NCBI RefSeq assembly: GCF_000429305.1 | Contig: NZ_KE386880.1 | Coordinates: 37,215-101,214 of the forward strand | DNA length: 64,000 nucleotides | Direction of reading: 5' to 3' | Source: Desulfovibrio inopinatus DSM 10711 | GTDB taxonomy: Bacteria; Desulfobacterota; Desulfovibrionia; Desulfovibrionales; Desulfovibrionaceae | Shown: positions 8,906 to 17,530 of the stretch, in pieces | Layout of the letters: each line of letters begins with the position of its first letter | Numbering within the stretch: position 1 is the stretch's first letter | Notes under the pieces: generated by a model | Seen by the model: only the letters and a program-made list of their open reading frames with translations | The model's database searches: none | Told to the model about the DNA's origin: nothing | Translations under genes and position numbers: made by a program

Positions 8906-9694
8906 CTATGTCTCTTCAATAGCGGTGAGCTGCATGTTCCCCCATACGGCTATTTCATCACCGAGTTGGGCGAAAAATCCTTCTACACCACGTGACTTGA
9001 GCTTTGGAGCGTTCTTGGCTACCTGTTTGAGATCCTCAGGCGTGGAAATGGCGTTGGCAAGTGCCGTGGCAAAGGCATCGGCGACGGCAGCCGAGGAAGA
9101 TCGTACCGTGACCATATCAGCCAGCCCGAAGCTCAGCGAGTGACCGATGGTGGCCGACGAGGCACACAAGGCTGTTGGAAAATCCTCTGGGGAAAGCGTC
9201 AGACCGAGGCGAATCCCTTGAACTGGACGCGCTAACAGGCCGATAACGCGAGAACGTGTCGAGTGCATGAACACATCGCCCCCGTTTTCGACAAGCAAAT
9301 TGGGGCTTTGGGATACATGTTCTTCCGCAACAGCTTGGGCGATGGCCCCAGCGACGGCAGCCATAGGACCGACATGAGCGAGGCGGCCAGCCTCTGCCAT
9401 TATACGCACAATGCGCGGAGCTTCGTCAGAGACATCGACCGGCGTTAAGCTATGGCTGAATTCAGGATGAAGCGTGATAAATGTCTTGATCTCGGCGCGA
9501 AGCCGTCGCACTGTTTCGGTTACAGTTGTACTGAGGTCGGTTTCTGCAATGATATGCAGGTCGGTGTGTTCCAAAACAACTTGAAAGGCGACTTCGCCCT
9601 GTTCCGGATGATGCCGACGATAGGCGCGATCAACATCAAGGTGACGTGGGCTAGGGTGTGAAGGAGTAGTTTTTTTAGCCATATACATCGTCAT
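8906..9694 (-). CDS. UPF0280 family protein (ApbE-like fold)
   Basis: 262 aa from the ATG at 9694; further ATGs at 9688 and 9682 are equally possible, as no strong ribosome binding site decides. The family, known mostly from methanogens and sulfate reducers, is related to ApbE flavin transferases. Visible marks are HVGPMAAVAGAIAQ, LLVENGGDVF and the later ATIGHSLSFGLADMVTV, corresponding to the conserved core of UPF0280. The biochemical role is not established; FMN or tetrahydromethanopterin-like chemistry is only suggested by the fold. It converges with dnaA and is divergent from the neighbouring glycosyltransferase. Confidence 0.8.
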   Translation of the reverse strand: MTMYMAKKTTPSHPSPRHLDVDRAYRRHHPEQGEVAFQVVLEHTDLHIIAETDLSTTVTETVRRLRAEIKTFITLHPEFSHSLTPVDVSDEAPRIVRIMAEAGRLAHVGPMAAVAGAIAQAVAEEHVSQSPNLLVENGGDVFMHSTRSRVIGLLARPVQGIRLGLTLSPEDFPTALCASSATIGHSLSFGLADMVTVRSSSAAVADAFATALANAISTPEDLKQVAKNAPKLKSRGVEGFFAQLGDEIAVWGNMQLTAIEET

Positions 9695-9737
9695 TGGCCT
9701 GATAGGCGCTGATAATGATGAAAGAAAGGGTACATGT

Positions 9738-10592
9738 ATGTCAAAGGCGGCAGGGGATCAACCTGCGGTTTCCGTCGTGATCCCCACCTATAACCGAAGT
9801 CGTTGTGTCGGAAACGCGATCCGGTCGGTTTTGCAACAGACCTTCCAAGACGTGGAATGCATTGTGGTTGATGACGGCTCAACCGACAATACGATGGAGA
9901 TTCTTACTGCTTTTGACGACGTGCGATTACGTGTCACAACACAGCCCAATGCGGGGGTCTCCGCAGCCAGAAATACTGGAATTGCGTTGGCACGAGCGGA
10001 TATCATTGCTTTGCTTGATTCCGACGATGTTTGGTTGCCTGAAAAAATGGAACGGCAACTGCAATTCATGCACGAGTATGGCTACGCAATATGCCAAACC
10101 CAGGAAATTTGGGTTCGTCACGGGGTGCGGGTCAATCCCATGAATAAACATGCCAAGCCACACGGTCATTTTTTTGAAAAAGCATTGACCATGTGTCTCG
10201 TCAGTCCGTCGACAGTAGCCTTTACTCGGCAATTTTGGTGTGAATGCGGCCCCTTTGACGAAACGCTTCTTGCCTGCGAAGATTACGACCTGTGGCTTCG
10301 AGCGCTATTGGATTATCCTGTTGGCTTGCTTGATGAAGCGTTGGCCATCAAATACGGGGGACATGAAGACCAACTTTCACGAAAAATTATCGGGCTTGAT
10401 CTCTACCGTATATATTCCCTGATTGCTCTTCTCGGTCATCCTCGGTTGGTGGGGGAGCGACGAACCGCGGTGATCCGGGTTTTGACCAAAAAACGCGATG
10501 TGTATGTCAAAGGTTGCCTCAAACGCGATAAACCCGAAGAGGCCTGCCGCATCGCGGAGAAAGTCGATGTGGCTCTGAGCACGATGCGGTAG
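9738..10592 (+). CDS. Family 2 glycosyltransferase
   Basis: 284 aa. A typical GT-A fold: VSVVIPTYNRS near the N-terminus, VVDDGSTDNT for nucleotide binding, NAGVSAARNTGI, and the metal-binding DSDD in ALLDSDDVW. An ACEDYDLWLRALL segment supplies the later catalytic acid. No membrane segment is seen, so the enzyme acts on the cytoplasmic face, using a nucleotide sugar for an unknown acceptor. Start ATG follows AAAGGG. It is a single-gene unit, convergent with the MoaE-like gene. Confidence 0.9.
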   Translation: MSKAAGDQPAVSVVIPTYNRSRCVGNAIRSVLQQTFQDVECIVVDDGSTDNTMEILTAFDDVRLRVTTQPNAGVSAARNTGIALARADIIALLDSDDVWLPEKMERQLQFMHEYGYAICQTQEIWVRHGVRVNPMNKHAKPHGHFFEKALTMCLVSPSTVAFTRQFWCECGPFDETLLACEDYDLWLRALLDYPVGLLDEALAIKYGGHEDQLSRKIIGLDLYRIYSLIALLGHPRLVGERRTAVIRVLTKKRDVYVKGCLKRDKPEEACRIAEKVDVALSTMR

Positions 10593-10623
10593 CAGGCCAA
10601 ATGATATAAAAGGTATCTGTTGA

Positions 10624-10986
10624 TTAATCAGTGTACTCAACCTTGCTGACGGCTTCTTTTTTGATGGTATTCAATGCGTCCATGAGAACGGTACTGACGT
10701 TTTCGCGGATGTCGCCTGCGACGATAATAAAGAGCAAATCGTCGCCTGGTTCAAAAATACCTTCGTGAGCTTTGGCAATAACCTTGAAAATACCCGGCTT
10801 TTTTGAGAATTCCTGACAGAGCGCCTCGATTTTATCGTGATCAGGAGTGACTTTGAGACGCGATACGGTTTTGTCTTTGTTTCGAGTGGTACCGCGGACA
10901 ACACCGTTATGCACGAGAACCATGCCCACGTTTTCAGCGAAGCCCGGTTCTTTCTTCAGTTCGGCAATTGTTTTGGAAATGTCCAT
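10624..10986 (-). CDS. MoaE-like molybdopterin synthase large-subunit homologue
   Basis: 120 aa from the ATG at 10986, preceded by a perfect AAGGAGG at 10994-11000; the open frame extends further upstream without meaning. Similarity to MoaE is moderate: NVGMVLVHNGVVRGTTR matches the strand carrying the conserved glycine-arginine region, HEGIFEPGDDLLFIIVAGDIR corresponds to the conserved G-x-G/hydrophobic strand, and a lysine-rich TIKKEAVSK lies where MoaE has its catalytic lysines. No moaD gene is adjacent. It starts 40 bases from the divergent TPR gene. Confidence 0.7.
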   Translation of the reverse strand: MDISKTIAELKKEPGFAENVGMVLVHNGVVRGTTRNKDKTVSRLKVTPDHDKIEALCQEFSKKPGIFKVIAKAHEGIFEPGDDLLFIIVAGDIRENVSTVLMDALNTIKKEAVSKVEYTD

Positions 10987-11026
10987 GACGTTTTCCTCCT
11001 TAAATCGTCTGCTGTGAGTAGGTTTC

Positions 11027-13744
11027 ATGTATAAACTTTCTTCGCTTTTGAAAAAATTGCCCATCATCAGTCAGTCTCGCATGGTGTCTTCGGGACTTGG
11101 GGTCTGGATGCTGTGGTCGGGCTCCATCGATCAGGCCGTGTACCATACCATGCGCGAGTATGGTGGTTTTATGTTGGGCGAAGAAAGCCATCAGTGCCTG
11201 TGGTTCTTTTTTGGCGATGAAGGACTTCGCGCGTTGGCTCGACTGCAGGTCTGGGCGCGGGTCAATCAGCTACCGGTGTTTTTCCAGGCAATTCCAGTGA
11301 CAGTTCTTGTCGGATACAAGATGGAATTGTCGTTGTCGATTGCCGAGGATCTTGCCGAACAAAGTATTAGACCGCCCGATGAGCTTGAAGTTTGGGTCCA
11401 TCCCAACCTTCGTTCCATGGTGACCAACGTCCCCGGACTCTACCTCAAAAAGTCGAACATTGTCTCCGGGCTTGCCAAGCACGATTGGGAAGTGCTGCAA
11501 GCTGCTCCCGGATTGTCGTTCGAATCATCTCTCGGATGGATATACATCATTCGTCCTCTTGGCGACCCCCTTGACAAAAAATTTTCTGAAGGCTGGCGTG
11601 GAATATATTCACAAATCCAGGCTATGCTTGAACGACTTGGCATCAAGTATATTTTTCATGAAGGCTATCTTATTTTTCAGCTTGAAGGACTGCGCCTCTT
11701 TCAGTCCTGGTGCCAAGAATATCTTTCGTTTATCGACCGGATCAAAGATAACCGTCAAGAAGGGAAGTACTGGCCATGCGTCATTGTGACCGTACCGCGC
11801 AAGGGACACAATTTCAGTAAAGACCTTCCGAAGAAATTGCGCATTGATTGGAAGCAACTCACTCCTGATTTCCCCCATATGAGCTACCGCTCGGCACTCC
11901 TCCTGGGGGGAGATTTCACCATCCATGAAGTGAATTATGGTGCGCAAGTGAATTCGCTGGAGGATTGGTGCAATGTTTCTCTCTCCAGCGACTCGACTGA
12001 TCGCGATGTCGGTAGCCTAACGATTCAGTACCCCTCCGAGGCGTTTGCGGGCAAATTGGCTCCATGTTTTTATTGTGGCCTAACGAACCACCCTCCGACG
12101 ATTTGTCCAAGCAAACGTATTCCCAACTGGACGCCGGAAACATGGGATGCCATGTCCGAAATCGACATGAAGCAAATCAACGAGCTTTTTGGCGAACTCA
12201 ATGCCAGTCTTTCCAAGGAACCTGTCGAGGGAATGACGAGCATGCTCGAAGAGACCGATGAAAAATCGACACTTCTTCGGGCCGTGTTTGAAATTAATTT
12301 TGCCTCACAACTTCGCATGATGGGCCTTGTGTGGAGATCTCGAGGAAAAGAACTCCCCCAGGGGCTCCAGCAACTCAATGAACCTGAAGGGGAGATCATT
12401 TGGGCGTCGCTCGAGAGTTTACGCAATAATGATTTAGCCAGTGCCGAACGACAGGTTGGCGAGGCGTTGAGTAAATATGTGCGAGCGTTTCAACCGCGCA
12501 GTTTGCAGGGCAACCTGGCCATGGAGGCGGGGGATTGGCCGAACGCGTTGTATTACTGGCAGGAAGGAGCGCGTTTTTCCTATACAGCCCTTCAGCGCTC
12601 GTACCATACATTTCTTCAGGGACGCGGACTGGAGATCATGGGAGAGTACCAAAAGGCCATTGAATGCTATAAACAGGCGCACCGCGAGTGTCCTCGTTGG
12701 TACGAATGCTCGTATCGTCAGGGCGTTTGTATGGTCAAAATGGGATTTACCGACCAAGGGATGAGTGTGTTCTATGAAGCCATGGAAACGAATCCCCACA
12801 TCTTCAATCGCCTTCTTATTGATCCGGAACTCGAGCGCGGACGTCTTCATGTTTTGACCTCGCTGTGGCGAGCATGGAGTAAGGCGAAAAAAGAAGTCGA
12901 AGAGACGATCGAAGATTTGCCGAAGATGTCCGAAAACATGCGTAGTTGGTTTCCGGAAGAAAACGAATTCATCACAGATGGCGATGCACGCCTTGCAGAG
13001 ATTACACGTCTCTCCAAAATTAATAACTATGTCGCATATAAACGGGTCATAAAGGGGTATGAAGATATCCAGAATGATCTCCGGGAGACCGTCGATAAAG
13101 AAATCAAAGTCTTACAGAATAAGAATGTGCGACAATATGATGAACTCCGTGCCATTTCGAGGGAAGCGGCCTGGTTCCCATTTCCCAAACTGTTGCGGGA
13201 TTTTAACAAAGATTTCAACTTTTGCGCGTCAAAACTGAATTGGATGCGGACCTCCTCGCAGCATGTGGCACAGAACTTCCGCAAGTCACAAATTTTCGTC
13301 GATGAAGTGGAAGAACGCATAAAAACACTGAAAGCGCGTCTCGTCACACTACGCATTATTCGTGATGCGACATTGTTTGTTATGCTGCTGGGACGGAATT
13401 TTGTTTGGCTTGAAGTTATCGGCCTTGGTTTATCTCTCGTGTTTGTCCCGTTGTTTATCTATATTTTCCATAAAACCGGTCAATTTTGGATTGCGGATCT
13501 TGTTGAGCGGCAAAAATGGCAACTGCAACGCGGTTTAGTCATCATTCTCAGTATTATTGCTCTTGCCTTGGCGGCGATTAAAACAGCTGTCTCATTTGAA
13601 GGGAAGAAGCAGGAGATTTTTAAGAAAGTTGATGATGAAACTCAGAAGAAGCAGGATGAAAAGAAAGAAAAAATACGCCAAGCCAAAGAACGGCGAGAAC
13701 GTGCTCGTGAGGAGGCACGTGAGGAGGCTCGGAAGAAACGTTGA
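11027..13744 (+). CDS. Large TPR protein with a CCHC zinc knuckle and C-terminal membrane hairpin
   Basis: 905 aa, family unnamed to me. An N-terminal ~330-residue region without known motif is followed by a perfect CX2CX4HX4C knuckle at Cys347, Cys350, His355 and Cys360 (CFYCGLTNHPPTIC). Residues ~440-600 carry TPR-like helices (RSLQGNLAMEAGDWPNALYYWQEGA; LEIMGEYQKAIECYKQA). A long coiled-coil-prone stretch follows, then two to three hydrophobic segments around residues 780-855, and a highly charged Lys/Glu/Arg tail of about 45 residues. The tail and membrane segments suggest a cytoplasmic face scaffold anchored in the inner membrane. ATG at 11027 with a weak AGTAGG; an alternative ATG lies at 11081. 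Confidence 0.75.
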   Translation: MYKLSSLLKKLPIISQSRMVSSGLGVWMLWSGSIDQAVYHTMREYGGFMLGEESHQCLWFFFGDEGLRALARLQVWARVNQLPVFFQAIPVTVLVGYKMELSLSIAEDLAEQSIRPPDELEVWVHPNLRSMVTNVPGLYLKKSNIVSGLAKHDWEVLQAAPGLSFESSLGWIYIIRPLGDPLDKKFSEGWRGIYSQIQAMLERLGIKYIFHEGYLIFQLEGLRLFQSWCQEYLSFIDRIKDNRQEGKYWPCVIVTVPRKGHNFSKDLPKKLRIDWKQLTPDFPHMSYRSALLLGGDFTIHEVNYGAQVNSLEDWCNVSLSSDSTDRDVGSLTIQYPSEAFAGKLAPCFYCGLTNHPPTICPSKRIPNWTPETWDAMSEIDMKQINELFGELNASLSKEPVEGMTSMLEETDEKSTLLRAVFEINFASQLRMMGLVWRSRGKELPQGLQQLNEPEGEIIWASLESLRNNDLASAERQVGEALSKYVRAFQPRSLQGNLAMEAGDWPNALYYWQEGARFSYTALQRSYHTFLQGRGLEIMGEYQKAIECYKQAHRECPRWYECSYRQGVCMVKMGFTDQGMSVFYEAMETNPHIFNRLLIDPELERGRLHVLTSLWRAWSKAKKEVEETIEDLPKMSENMRSWFPEENEFITDGDARLAEITRLSKINNYVAYKRVIKGYEDIQNDLRETVDKEIKVLQNKNVRQYDELRAISREAAWFPFPKLLRDFNKDFNFCASKLNWMRTSSQHVAQNFRKSQIFVDEVEERIKTLKARLVTLRIIRDATLFVMLLGRNFVWLEVIGLGLSLVFVPLFIYIFHKTGQFWIADLVERQKWQLQRGLVIILSIIALALAAIKTAVSFEGKKQEIFKKVDDETQKKQDEKKEKIRQAKERRERAREEAREEARKKR

Positions 13745-13974
13745 ATCTGCTTTATTGTCGGGTGTGATGAATTGACGAAACGACTGGAGGGAATGCCTCC
13801 TCGTAGAGGAGATTTCCTCCTGCTATTTTGTAGGGATCAAAACTGGTTGCGAACGACATGAACCGTTTTAACGATGGCGCTGATTTATTGATAAAACTTT
13901 CGTATTTTACTGTGTGGTTGAAGTCTCTTCAAACGACAAGATGATCTCAGAGAAGAAAAAGCAGCGTTGAAACG
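13745..13974. other. Intergenic region, no gene seen
   Basis: About 230 bases between the TPR gene and the dsrC terminator. A short GGAGG/CCTCC hairpin-prone stretch lies near 13786-13818 and might end the TPR transcript, but it lacks a T run. No reading frame or RNA gene is supported. Confidence 0.5.
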
Positions 13975-14010
13975 ACAAAAAAAAAGCGGGGCCGTGGCTC
14001 CGCTTTTGTG
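13975..14010 (-). terminator. Terminator after dsrC
   Basis: A 12-bp stem (AAAAGCGGGGCC with GGCTCCGCTTTT, one G-U pair, two-base loop) followed on the minus strand by a long T run (the A run at 13977-13985). It lies about 20 bases past the dsrC stop. Confidence 0.85.
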
Positions 14011-14031
14011 TTGGCTGATGAAGGATGCGAT

Positions 14032-14349
14032 TTACACGCAGCCAGTGGGTTTGGGCAGGCCAGCCATTTTACAGGCTCCTTTACCCGGTCCGGAGGGGAA
14101 CAGCTCATAGATGTGTTTGAGCTTGTAGCCGGTGACCTTGGAAAGAATGCGAACCATGGGGGCGATGCCATTCTTTTTGTAGTAGTCCTGCAGGAATTCG
14201 ATGACCTTGTTGTGTTCGTCGGTCAGGTCCTTGATGCCTTCGCTGTCTTTGACGTAATCAACCCACTCGGGGCACCAGTCTTCAAAGCGCTGCAAGAAGC
14301 CATCTTCGTCGATATCAAAGTTTTTTCCCTGGAATTCTACGCTGGGCAT
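14032..14349 (-). CDS. dsrC: DsrC, dissimilatory sulfite reductase sulfur-carrier protein
   Basis: 105 aa with a strong AAGGAGG upstream. The C-terminal arm ends GACKMAGLPKPTGCV, with Cys93 and the penultimate Cys104, the pair that forms the DsrC trisulfide during sulfite reduction; TusE-type relatives lack the first. The product carries sulfur from DsrAB to the membrane DsrMKJOP complex. The gene is alone here, not in a dsr operon, as usual in Desulfovibrio, and has its own promoter and terminator. Upstream on the same strand lie a YcaO-TPR gene and a methyltransferase gene, which may indicate a link to sulfur-dependent protein modification. Confidence 0.96.
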   Translation of the reverse strand: MPSVEFQGKNFDIDEDGFLQRFEDWCPEWVDYVKDSEGIKDLTDEHNKVIEFLQDYYKKNGIAPMVRILSKVTGYKLKHIYELFPSGPGKGACKMAGLPKPTGCV

Positions 14350-14387
14350 TCTGCATCCTCCTTAAGGATTGTGTTGAGAGTTCGGAG

Positions 14388-14416
14388 TTCCTATCACGAG
14401 TATAACGTCGTGTCAA
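14388..14416 (-). promoter_or_regulatory. Probable sigma-70 promoter of dsrC
   Basis: On the minus strand a perfect -35 TTGACA (14411-14416) is followed after 17 bases by TAGGAA (14388-14393). It lies about 40 bases before the dsrC start. The -10 is a modest match, but the perfect -35 and spacing support a strong individual dsrC promoter. Confidence 0.5.
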
Positions 14417-14444
14417 AACTCCTTAAATCGGGACCTTTAACGTA

Positions 14445-14463
14445 AAACAGCGATCCGCTGTTT
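14445..14463 (-). terminator. Hairpin between ycaO-TPR and dsrC
   Basis: A perfect 8-bp stem AAACAGCG/CGCTGTTT with a 3-base loop, followed on the minus strand by TTTTACG. It lies upstream of the dsrC promoter and may end or attenuate the YcaO-TPR transcript; the T tail is short. Confidence 0.45.
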
Positions 14464-14609
14464 CATGACTTGAGGCATCATTCTGAGTGCGAGGACTTGC
14501 CTGCATACCAGAACGAGAGTTGATGAAGTAACCCCCAACCCCATCGAGTTTCGATACCTAAAAGGGAAAGGGAGTTATTGTCAACGATTTTACGCACGCT
14601 CTTTGCATT

Positions 14610-16352
14610 TTACGTGTCTGAATTGTCGTCGGCTATGAGTTCTTTCAAATGGTCGTGGATAAAGTCAAGGCTTGGGTCCAAGCGTAACGCGTTGTTGAGG
14701 CAATGTATAGCCGCTTCGGTGCGCCCCAGAAACTTATGGCATAAACCGAGATTCGCCAAGTCCATTGCCGATCCCGAGTCAAGATCAAGGGCCGCTTCGA
14801 AGTCGGTTGCCGCGGCTTCATAATTCTGTGCTTTGAAAGCGCATACACCCCGCAGGTTGAAATATTCTTTCACCTGGTTATCGCGAGTTATTGCTTCGTT
14901 GAGGAGCGGGACGGCATCTTGCCACTTTTCGTCCAATGTCAGGCTGTAGGCCAGATAGAATAGAGCTAATGCCTTGTTCTCGTCATCGGGTTGCTGCGAA
15001 ATGGCTCGTTCGAAGTGATAGGCAGCTGTTGTGGCCCCTTCTGTTCGTAGAGCGAGGAGACCATGAAAAAAAGAGAGGAAATGGCCTTGTGGGTAGATTT
15101 CGGCCAACGTTTCCAAGCCAACGATTGCTTCTATCGTGGAAGCTTCTTCAGCAAGAATGCGGCCGGCAAACAGGCCGAGGCTGGCATGAGGTGTCCGTTC
15201 ACGGAATAAAAAGCCGGGGACAATATTATAATTTGTCGGAATTCCGAGGCTCGGTTGTGTTGTCTCTACCGAGAAAAGCCGGCGTTGCCGTTGTGCCAGC
15301 GATGTTGCTACCTGGCGAAGTTCAATGAGGATATCGTCATCTTCAATATCGGGCAGGCTGGTCAAGGAAACGGTTGTACCTTTCTCCAGCCACGCAATAT
15401 CCGCCAAGTCGGTAAACTTGGACAGACCGGACGCTTCATAATTACTTCCGGATTCGAAATCTCCGGCAAGCTGGGCTATTTCCGTTAAGGCTCGAATGGC
15501 TGCTTTGGATGGTGAGGTCGATGTGCCGGCCGTAAAGACAATTTCCGACGCTTCGGGAAAAGAGGCCGGATCATACGCCACAGCTCCGACAGTGGGAACA
15601 GGCATGCCAAGCGTAAAATCTTTGAGGATAACGGTAATTCCGTTGCGGGTGAATTTTTCGAGAAGTTCAACAAGGATTGGATCGGTTACACTCGTCGGAT
15701 CAATGGTGGGCAAGTGTGGTTGATCGTGATCGATAATGGCACAGACATGACGTTCTACGAGTTCACACGTGCCTTGCAGGATGGACTCCTCAAGACAGTT
15801 GCCCGCACTTGATCCGTTAAATTCATTGAGCTTTTTAAAGAAATCGAGCGGGATATAGACGGTTTCCCCAGATTCGACGCATACTGCTGGACAAAAACGC
15901 CATCGGATAAGGTCAAGAACACGTATAGCGTTTTTTTCAGAGAGCTCTTCTCCCACGGCCTTGAGCAGTTCGGACACGGGGATGAGTTTGTCGCTATACA
16001 GCTCACGAGCTTCGCTATACGTCAACTCCGTGAAATTCTCCGGGGTGTTCCAGAAGGAAAAGAAACTATATCGCTCCGCTAATTCCATAAGAGCCGAGGC
16101 TTCCGCCTGAGCAACGCTTGCGCCTTTTCCCATTTGTTTGCGGGTGGGCATAACCGCTCGGGCTGCGTCGCCACAGACGCTCAAGAAAACAGGGATGCCA
16201 AGACGACCAGTATCAATACGCCGGGTTTCGGCCAACACATCGTTGCCGAGCGCTCCAAACGCCTTCTTGGCGTCGGCAACGGTTACCTCTGGAGAGATGA
16301 GCTTGTCCGAATCCTTGGTATAACCTTTCTTTCGAGAAGCGAGTTTACGCAT
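14610..16352 (-). CDS. YcaO-domain protein with C-terminal TPR repeats
   Basis: 580 aa from the ATG at 16352, which overlaps the end of the methyltransferase gene by eight bases. The YcaO ATP-binding motifs are visible: SALMELAER (86-94), GTCELVERH (194-202) and ALTEIAQ (288-294). YcaO proteins use ATP to activate backbone amides, producing azolines or thioamides, or assist RimO in S12 methylthiolation. Residues ~425-575 form three to four TPR-like repeats (FYLAYSLTLDEKWQDAVPLL; NLRGVCAFKAQNYEAAATDF; ANLGLCHKFLGRTEAAIHCL), a likely partner-binding arm. No TfuA or precursor peptide gene is adjacent. Substrate unknown. Confidence 0.87.
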   Translation of the reverse strand: MRKLASRKKGYTKDSDKLISPEVTVADAKKAFGALGNDVLAETRRIDTGRLGIPVFLSVCGDAARAVMPTRKQMGKGASVAQAEASALMELAERYSFFSFWNTPENFTELTYSEARELYSDKLIPVSELLKAVGEELSEKNAIRVLDLIRWRFCPAVCVESGETVYIPLDFFKKLNEFNGSSAGNCLEESILQGTCELVERHVCAIIDHDQPHLPTIDPTSVTDPILVELLEKFTRNGITVILKDFTLGMPVPTVGAVAYDPASFPEASEIVFTAGTSTSPSKAAIRALTEIAQLAGDFESGSNYEASGLSKFTDLADIAWLEKGTTVSLTSLPDIEDDDILIELRQVATSLAQRQRRLFSVETTQPSLGIPTNYNIVPGFLFRERTPHASLGLFAGRILAEEASTIEAIVGLETLAEIYPQGHFLSFFHGLLALRTEGATTAAYHFERAISQQPDDENKALALFYLAYSLTLDEKWQDAVPLLNEAITRDNQVKEYFNLRGVCAFKAQNYEAAATDFEAALDLDSGSAMDLANLGLCHKFLGRTEAAIHCLNNALRLDPSLDFIHDHLKELIADDNSDT

Positions 16353-17100
16353 GTTTTTTCGGGGTAAGACGTGTGATAAGGCTGAGTTGCCTATCCTGAG
16401 CATTGCCATCACCTGAAGATGGTTTGAATCCGATAGGTTTCTCGTCAATATTGAAATCACGTTCGATGAGCTTGAAGAATTTTTTAGGTTTGCGATGGTA
16501 GTCGCGCGCTAAAACAATCTGAGAATTGGCATTGGGCTTAAGGTGAGCGTTCAGGAATTTAGCAAGTGCCCGATATGTCGGTTCCATATACAGCACTTCT
16601 GAGCCGATGATAATGTCATACGTCTCATCGAGCCGCGTGGAAGTGAAGTCAGCCACTGCGGCTTTTGCTTGGCCAACGAGATTATTTTTTAAAATATTGA
16701 TGTGAGTGAACAGGGCCGCATCGGGAGCGATATCCGTAATCGTTGCTCGAAATCCGGCTTTGGCTGCGGCGAGTCCACATATACCAATGCCTGCTCCGAT
16801 TTCCAGAAGTTCGGGAGCGTTGGCAGATGGTATTTTTTGGACGACATATCCCAAGAGGACGGACGTCGGCCAGATTTTGGCCCAAAAAGGAAGTTCGAGT
16901 TTTTCTCCAGGGGCGGTGTCCCGATCCAACGCTTCGATATACGTTGCCATATCCCGAATTTGTAAAAGTTCGAGATGCGTATCACCGATGGTCAATGGTT
17001 CAAAAACGATATCATATCGTTTCCGAGCCAAAGTCAGAAGGTCGTCGAGGGAGGTGGAAGCAAGAACGTCTTGTAATGAATAATCGAGGGATGCGGACAT
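16345..17100 (-). CDS. Class I SAM methyltransferase, protein-lysine methyltransferase-like (Methyltransf_16 type)
   Basis: 251 aa, start preceded by AAGGAG. SAM-binding motif LLEIGAGIGICGLAAAKAG and the acidic motif 2 TITDIAP are clear. The N-terminal ELPFWAKIWPTSVLLGYVV and the IIIGSEVLYMEPTYRAL post-motif match METTL21/ETFB-KMT-like enzymes that methylate protein lysines, although the target cannot be read from sequence. It overlaps the YcaO-TPR gene and so is translationally coupled to it. The start codon lies only 29 bases beyond a tRNA-operon terminator, leaving little room for an own promoter. Confidence 0.8.
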   Translation of the reverse strand: MSASLDYSLQDVLASTSLDDLLTLARKRYDIVFEPLTIGDTHLELLQIRDMATYIEALDRDTAPGEKLELPFWAKIWPTSVLLGYVVQKIPSANAPELLEIGAGIGICGLAAAKAGFRATITDIAPDAALFTHINILKNNLVGQAKAAVADFTSTRLDETYDIIIGSEVLYMEPTYRALAKFLNAHLKPNANSQIVLARDYHRKPKKFFKLIERDFNIDEKPIGFKPSSGDGNAQDRQLSLITRLTPKKHA

Positions 17101-17129
17101 GCAGAGCTCCTTGTCAGGCGCATCAGGCT

Positions 17130-17156
17130 AAAAAAAAGCCGGCCTGAGGCCGGCTT
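17130..17156 (-). terminator. Terminator of the Gly-Cys-Gly tRNA operon
   Basis: A perfect 9-bp stem AAGCCGGCC/GGCCGGCTT with TGA loop, followed on the minus strand by eight T residues. It separates the tRNA genes from the methyltransferase start, 29 bases further on. Confidence 0.85.
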
Positions 17157-17166
17157 ATTGGTGGAG

Positions 17167-17244
<78 letters not shown>

Positions 17245-17246
17245 TA

Positions 17247-17321
<75 letters not shown>

Positions 17322-17395
17322 AAAATTCGAAGAAAGACTTTACTCTCAATGCTTCGTGGTGTCAACAGAAATCTGAGAGAAGCATTATTTTTTTC

Positions 17396-17473
<78 letters not shown>

Positions 17474-17484
17474 CAGAGAGAGAT

Positions 17485-17513
17485 CGTTTAGCTGGGACAG
17501 GCCTCGACGTCAA
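17485..17513 (-). promoter_or_regulatory. Promoter of the Gly-Cys-Gly tRNA operon
   Basis: Minus strand: -35 TTGACG (17508-17513), 17-base spacer, -10 TAAACG (17485-17490), then 14 bases to the first tRNA. An A/T-rich upstream (UP-like) tract lies at 17514-17541. Confidence 0.6.
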
Positions 17514-17530
17514 GCAAAAAAAGAAAAAAA

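Noticed and set aside
8906-9694. ApbE FMN transferase as function of the UPF0280 protein
   Set aside because: The usual ApbE catalytic segments could not be identified; only the fold relationship is supported.
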